A program made the translations under genes and the position numbers. Shown piece after piece: positions 63,118 to 64,000 of a stretch of 64,000 nucleotides of DNA. The notes under the pieces are model-generated. The model made no database searches. It was not told the origin of the DNA and saw nothing but the letters and a program-made list of their open reading frames with translations. How positions within the stretch are numbered: the first letter of the stretch is position 1; each line of letters opens with the position of its first letter. Origin of the DNA: Candidatus Gastranaerophilales bacterium (GTDB lineage Bacteria; Cyanobacteriota; Vampirovibrionia; Gastranaerophilales; Gastranaerophilaceae); NCBI GenBank assembly GCA_944323955.1, contig CALUUK010000004.1, forward strand, positions 99,603 through 163,602, given 5' to 3'.

Positions 63118-63290
63118 ATGGCAAACCAAGTTGAGATAATCAAATACACTCCAGAGAAGGCAAAACAAAATGCTCTTGCAAAACTTGATTTAATACGCAA
63201 ATGGCAGGAATTCCGCCGTAAAGCTGTTAATAAACTACAAGCAGATTATGATTTTGTTAAATTGCATAATACATCAAATAGTCATTTTGT
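63118..63290 (+). pseudogene. Truncated second copy of the Mu-like transposase
   Basis: MANQVEIIKYTPEKAKQNAL and FRRKAVNKLQADYDFVKLHN align residue for residue with the first 55 residues of the transposase at 43757, then similarity ends after HNTSNSHF and an unrelated sequence follows to a stop at 63363. The upstream CAGGACTTGA...GATGAATGT is likewise shared with the left element end. All catalytic residues are lost. Confidence 0.85.
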
Positions 63291-63373
63291 TGTATTTTTC
63301 GCTTTTATTAAATGCTGGATAATATATTATCTAAATATTGACTTTTTACTAAAAATAGTATAACATATTATCT

Positions 63374-63652
63374 ATGAGTGATTTTTTATTTAATCCTAAA
63401 ACTCCTAATGATATAGCAAAAGAATTGGTTGAGAAAATTAAGCAGTACAGGAAAAAGCTTAAAATTTCTCAGGCTCAACTTGCGTCTAAATCAGGTGTTA
63501 GTCTTGGTTCCATTAAAAGATTTGAATCCAAGCATGAAATTTCTCTGAATTCTTTTATAAAAATCTTAATCGCTCTTAATTTAGAGAGGGATTTGGAAAA
63601 TTTATTCATGCAAAAAAATTACAACTCAATTGATGAGGTTATAAATGGATAA
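63374..63652 (+). CDS. HipB-like Xre antitoxin, 92 aa
   Basis: HTH_3/Xre fold: LVEKIKQYRKKLKISQAQLASKSGVSLGSIKRFE, then a helical tail with NLERDLENLF. Overlaps the HipA start by 8 bp, the usual antitoxin-toxin order. Probably represses the operon and neutralises HipA. Confidence 0.88.
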   Translation: MSDFLFNPKTPNDIAKELVEKIKQYRKKLKISQAQLASKSGVSLGSIKRFESKHEISLNSFIKILIALNLERDLENLFMQKNYNSIDEVING

Positions 63653-64000
63653 CTATAAATATTTAAAAGTTTTTTATAATGATATTTTAGTTGGCACTCT
63701 TGCAAAAACGCAAGAAAGAGTTGTTGCTTTTGAATATGACCCAGATTGGTTAAATAATGGATTTAGTATTTCACCTTTTAGTTTGCCGCTTATCAAGAAA
63801 GTTTTTATCCCAAAATACGATCCGTTTGGAGGTTTATTCGGAGTTTTTAACGACAGTTTGCCTGATGGTTGGGGGCGATTGCTTGTTGATAGGTTATTTT
63901 TGAAAAACAAAATTAATCCTGCTGAAATTGATAATCTCAATCGTCTTGCTGTTGTCCAAGAAAGCGGGATGGGGGCTTTGACTTATAAGCCGGAACATAG
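63645..64000 (+). CDS. HipA-family kinase toxin (partial, cut by window end)
   Basis: ATG 63645 with GAGG upstream. The 118 visible residues contain HipA N-terminal motifs: VGTLAKTQ, WLNNGFSISPFSLPL, FGGLFGVFNDSLPDGWGRLL, NRLAVVQESGMGAL. HipA kinases phosphorylate a tRNA synthetase to halt growth; kinase active site is beyond the window. Confidence 0.88.
   Translation, partial: MDNYKYLKVFYNDILVGTLAKTQERVVAFEYDPDWLNNGFSISPFSLPLIKKVFIPKYDPFGGLFGVFNDSLPDGWGRLLVDRLFLKNKINPAEIDNLNRLAVVQESGMGALTYKPEH

Noticed and set aside
43279..64000. Classical tRNA-Arg att duplication
   Set aside because: I looked for a second copy of the tRNA-Arg 3' end (GAATCCCTCCAGGCACGCC) up to the window end and saw none; the only integrase-like gene lacks a catalytic domain.
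1..64000. CRISPR arrays, rRNA genes and riboswitches
   Set aside because: No regularly spaced repeats of CRISPR type, no rRNA motifs, and no known riboswitch core could be read.

Overview
The window is low-GC (by eye roughly one third G+C), densely coded chromosomal DNA from a diderm bacterium. I read it as most likely a gut Vampirovibrionia/Melainabacteria (Gastranaerophilales-type) genome. The reasons are inference: an SLH-domain envelope protein with a TolC-like exporter (a diderm with cyanobacterium-like surface architecture), a small protein with the 'SFKGN' motif that I associate with this group, a GH57/DUF3536 amylase-like enzyme, RNase HIII, and bacterial-type glyS. No rRNA is present to settle it.

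Positions 1-43355 are a conserved-looking chromosome: uvrB (cut by the window edge), a TPR protein, four tRNA genes (Ala-TGC, Ala-GGC, Asp-GTC, Arg-ACG), a giant HD-domain protein, a deoxyinosine glycosylase, an SLH envelope protein, glyS, a LysR regulator divergent from two alpha/beta hydrolases and a carboxymuconolactone decarboxylase-cupin fusion, a radical SAM protein, rnhC, an MBL hydrolase, an MFS exporter, leuB, a GH57 enzyme, coaE, a DtxR/MntR-type regulator with a readable promoter and repeated operator, a TolC-like outer membrane protein fused to a binding-protein-like domain, and an AI-2E family permease. Two genes are interrupted by single-base frameshifts in or next to short homopolymers (an SGNH protein at 20196-20202, the TolC fusion near 32230). 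They may be assembly errors, decay or phase variation.

From 35299 to 42307 lies a tightly coupled operon resembling the Dlt D-alanylation machinery: a large FG-GAP surface protein, a DltA-like adenylating ligase, a DltC-like carrier protein, a DltB-like MBOAT, a DltD-like SGNH protein, and an otherwise unlisted 48-residue membrane protein ending in FIYEMVI that looks like DltX. The MBOAT has Arg where the family has its catalytic His. This is one of the two most interesting systems here.

Immediately after tRNA-Arg the character changes. Positions about 43400-64000 are an accessory island. It opens with a Mu-like transposition module (DDE transposase, MuB/TnsC-like ATPase, a recombinase core-binding-domain-only protein, a terminase-small-subunit-like HTH protein). 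It then carries defence cargo: an unknown two-TM protein; a six-gene DpnII-type restriction-modification operon with Nmad3 and a DUF6994-like gene; a Hachiman hamAB pair followed by a PD-(D/E)xK protein; an AAA ATPase-subtilisin-HAD hydrolase operon with its own promoter and paired operators; a truncated second copy of the transposase; and a HipBA toxin-antitoxin pair cut by the window end. Related blocks of TTGCACT/AGTGCAA sites lie at 43522-43635 and 58471-58606, and suggest two related elements arranged in tandem, the second broken by the AAA-protease-HAD operon.
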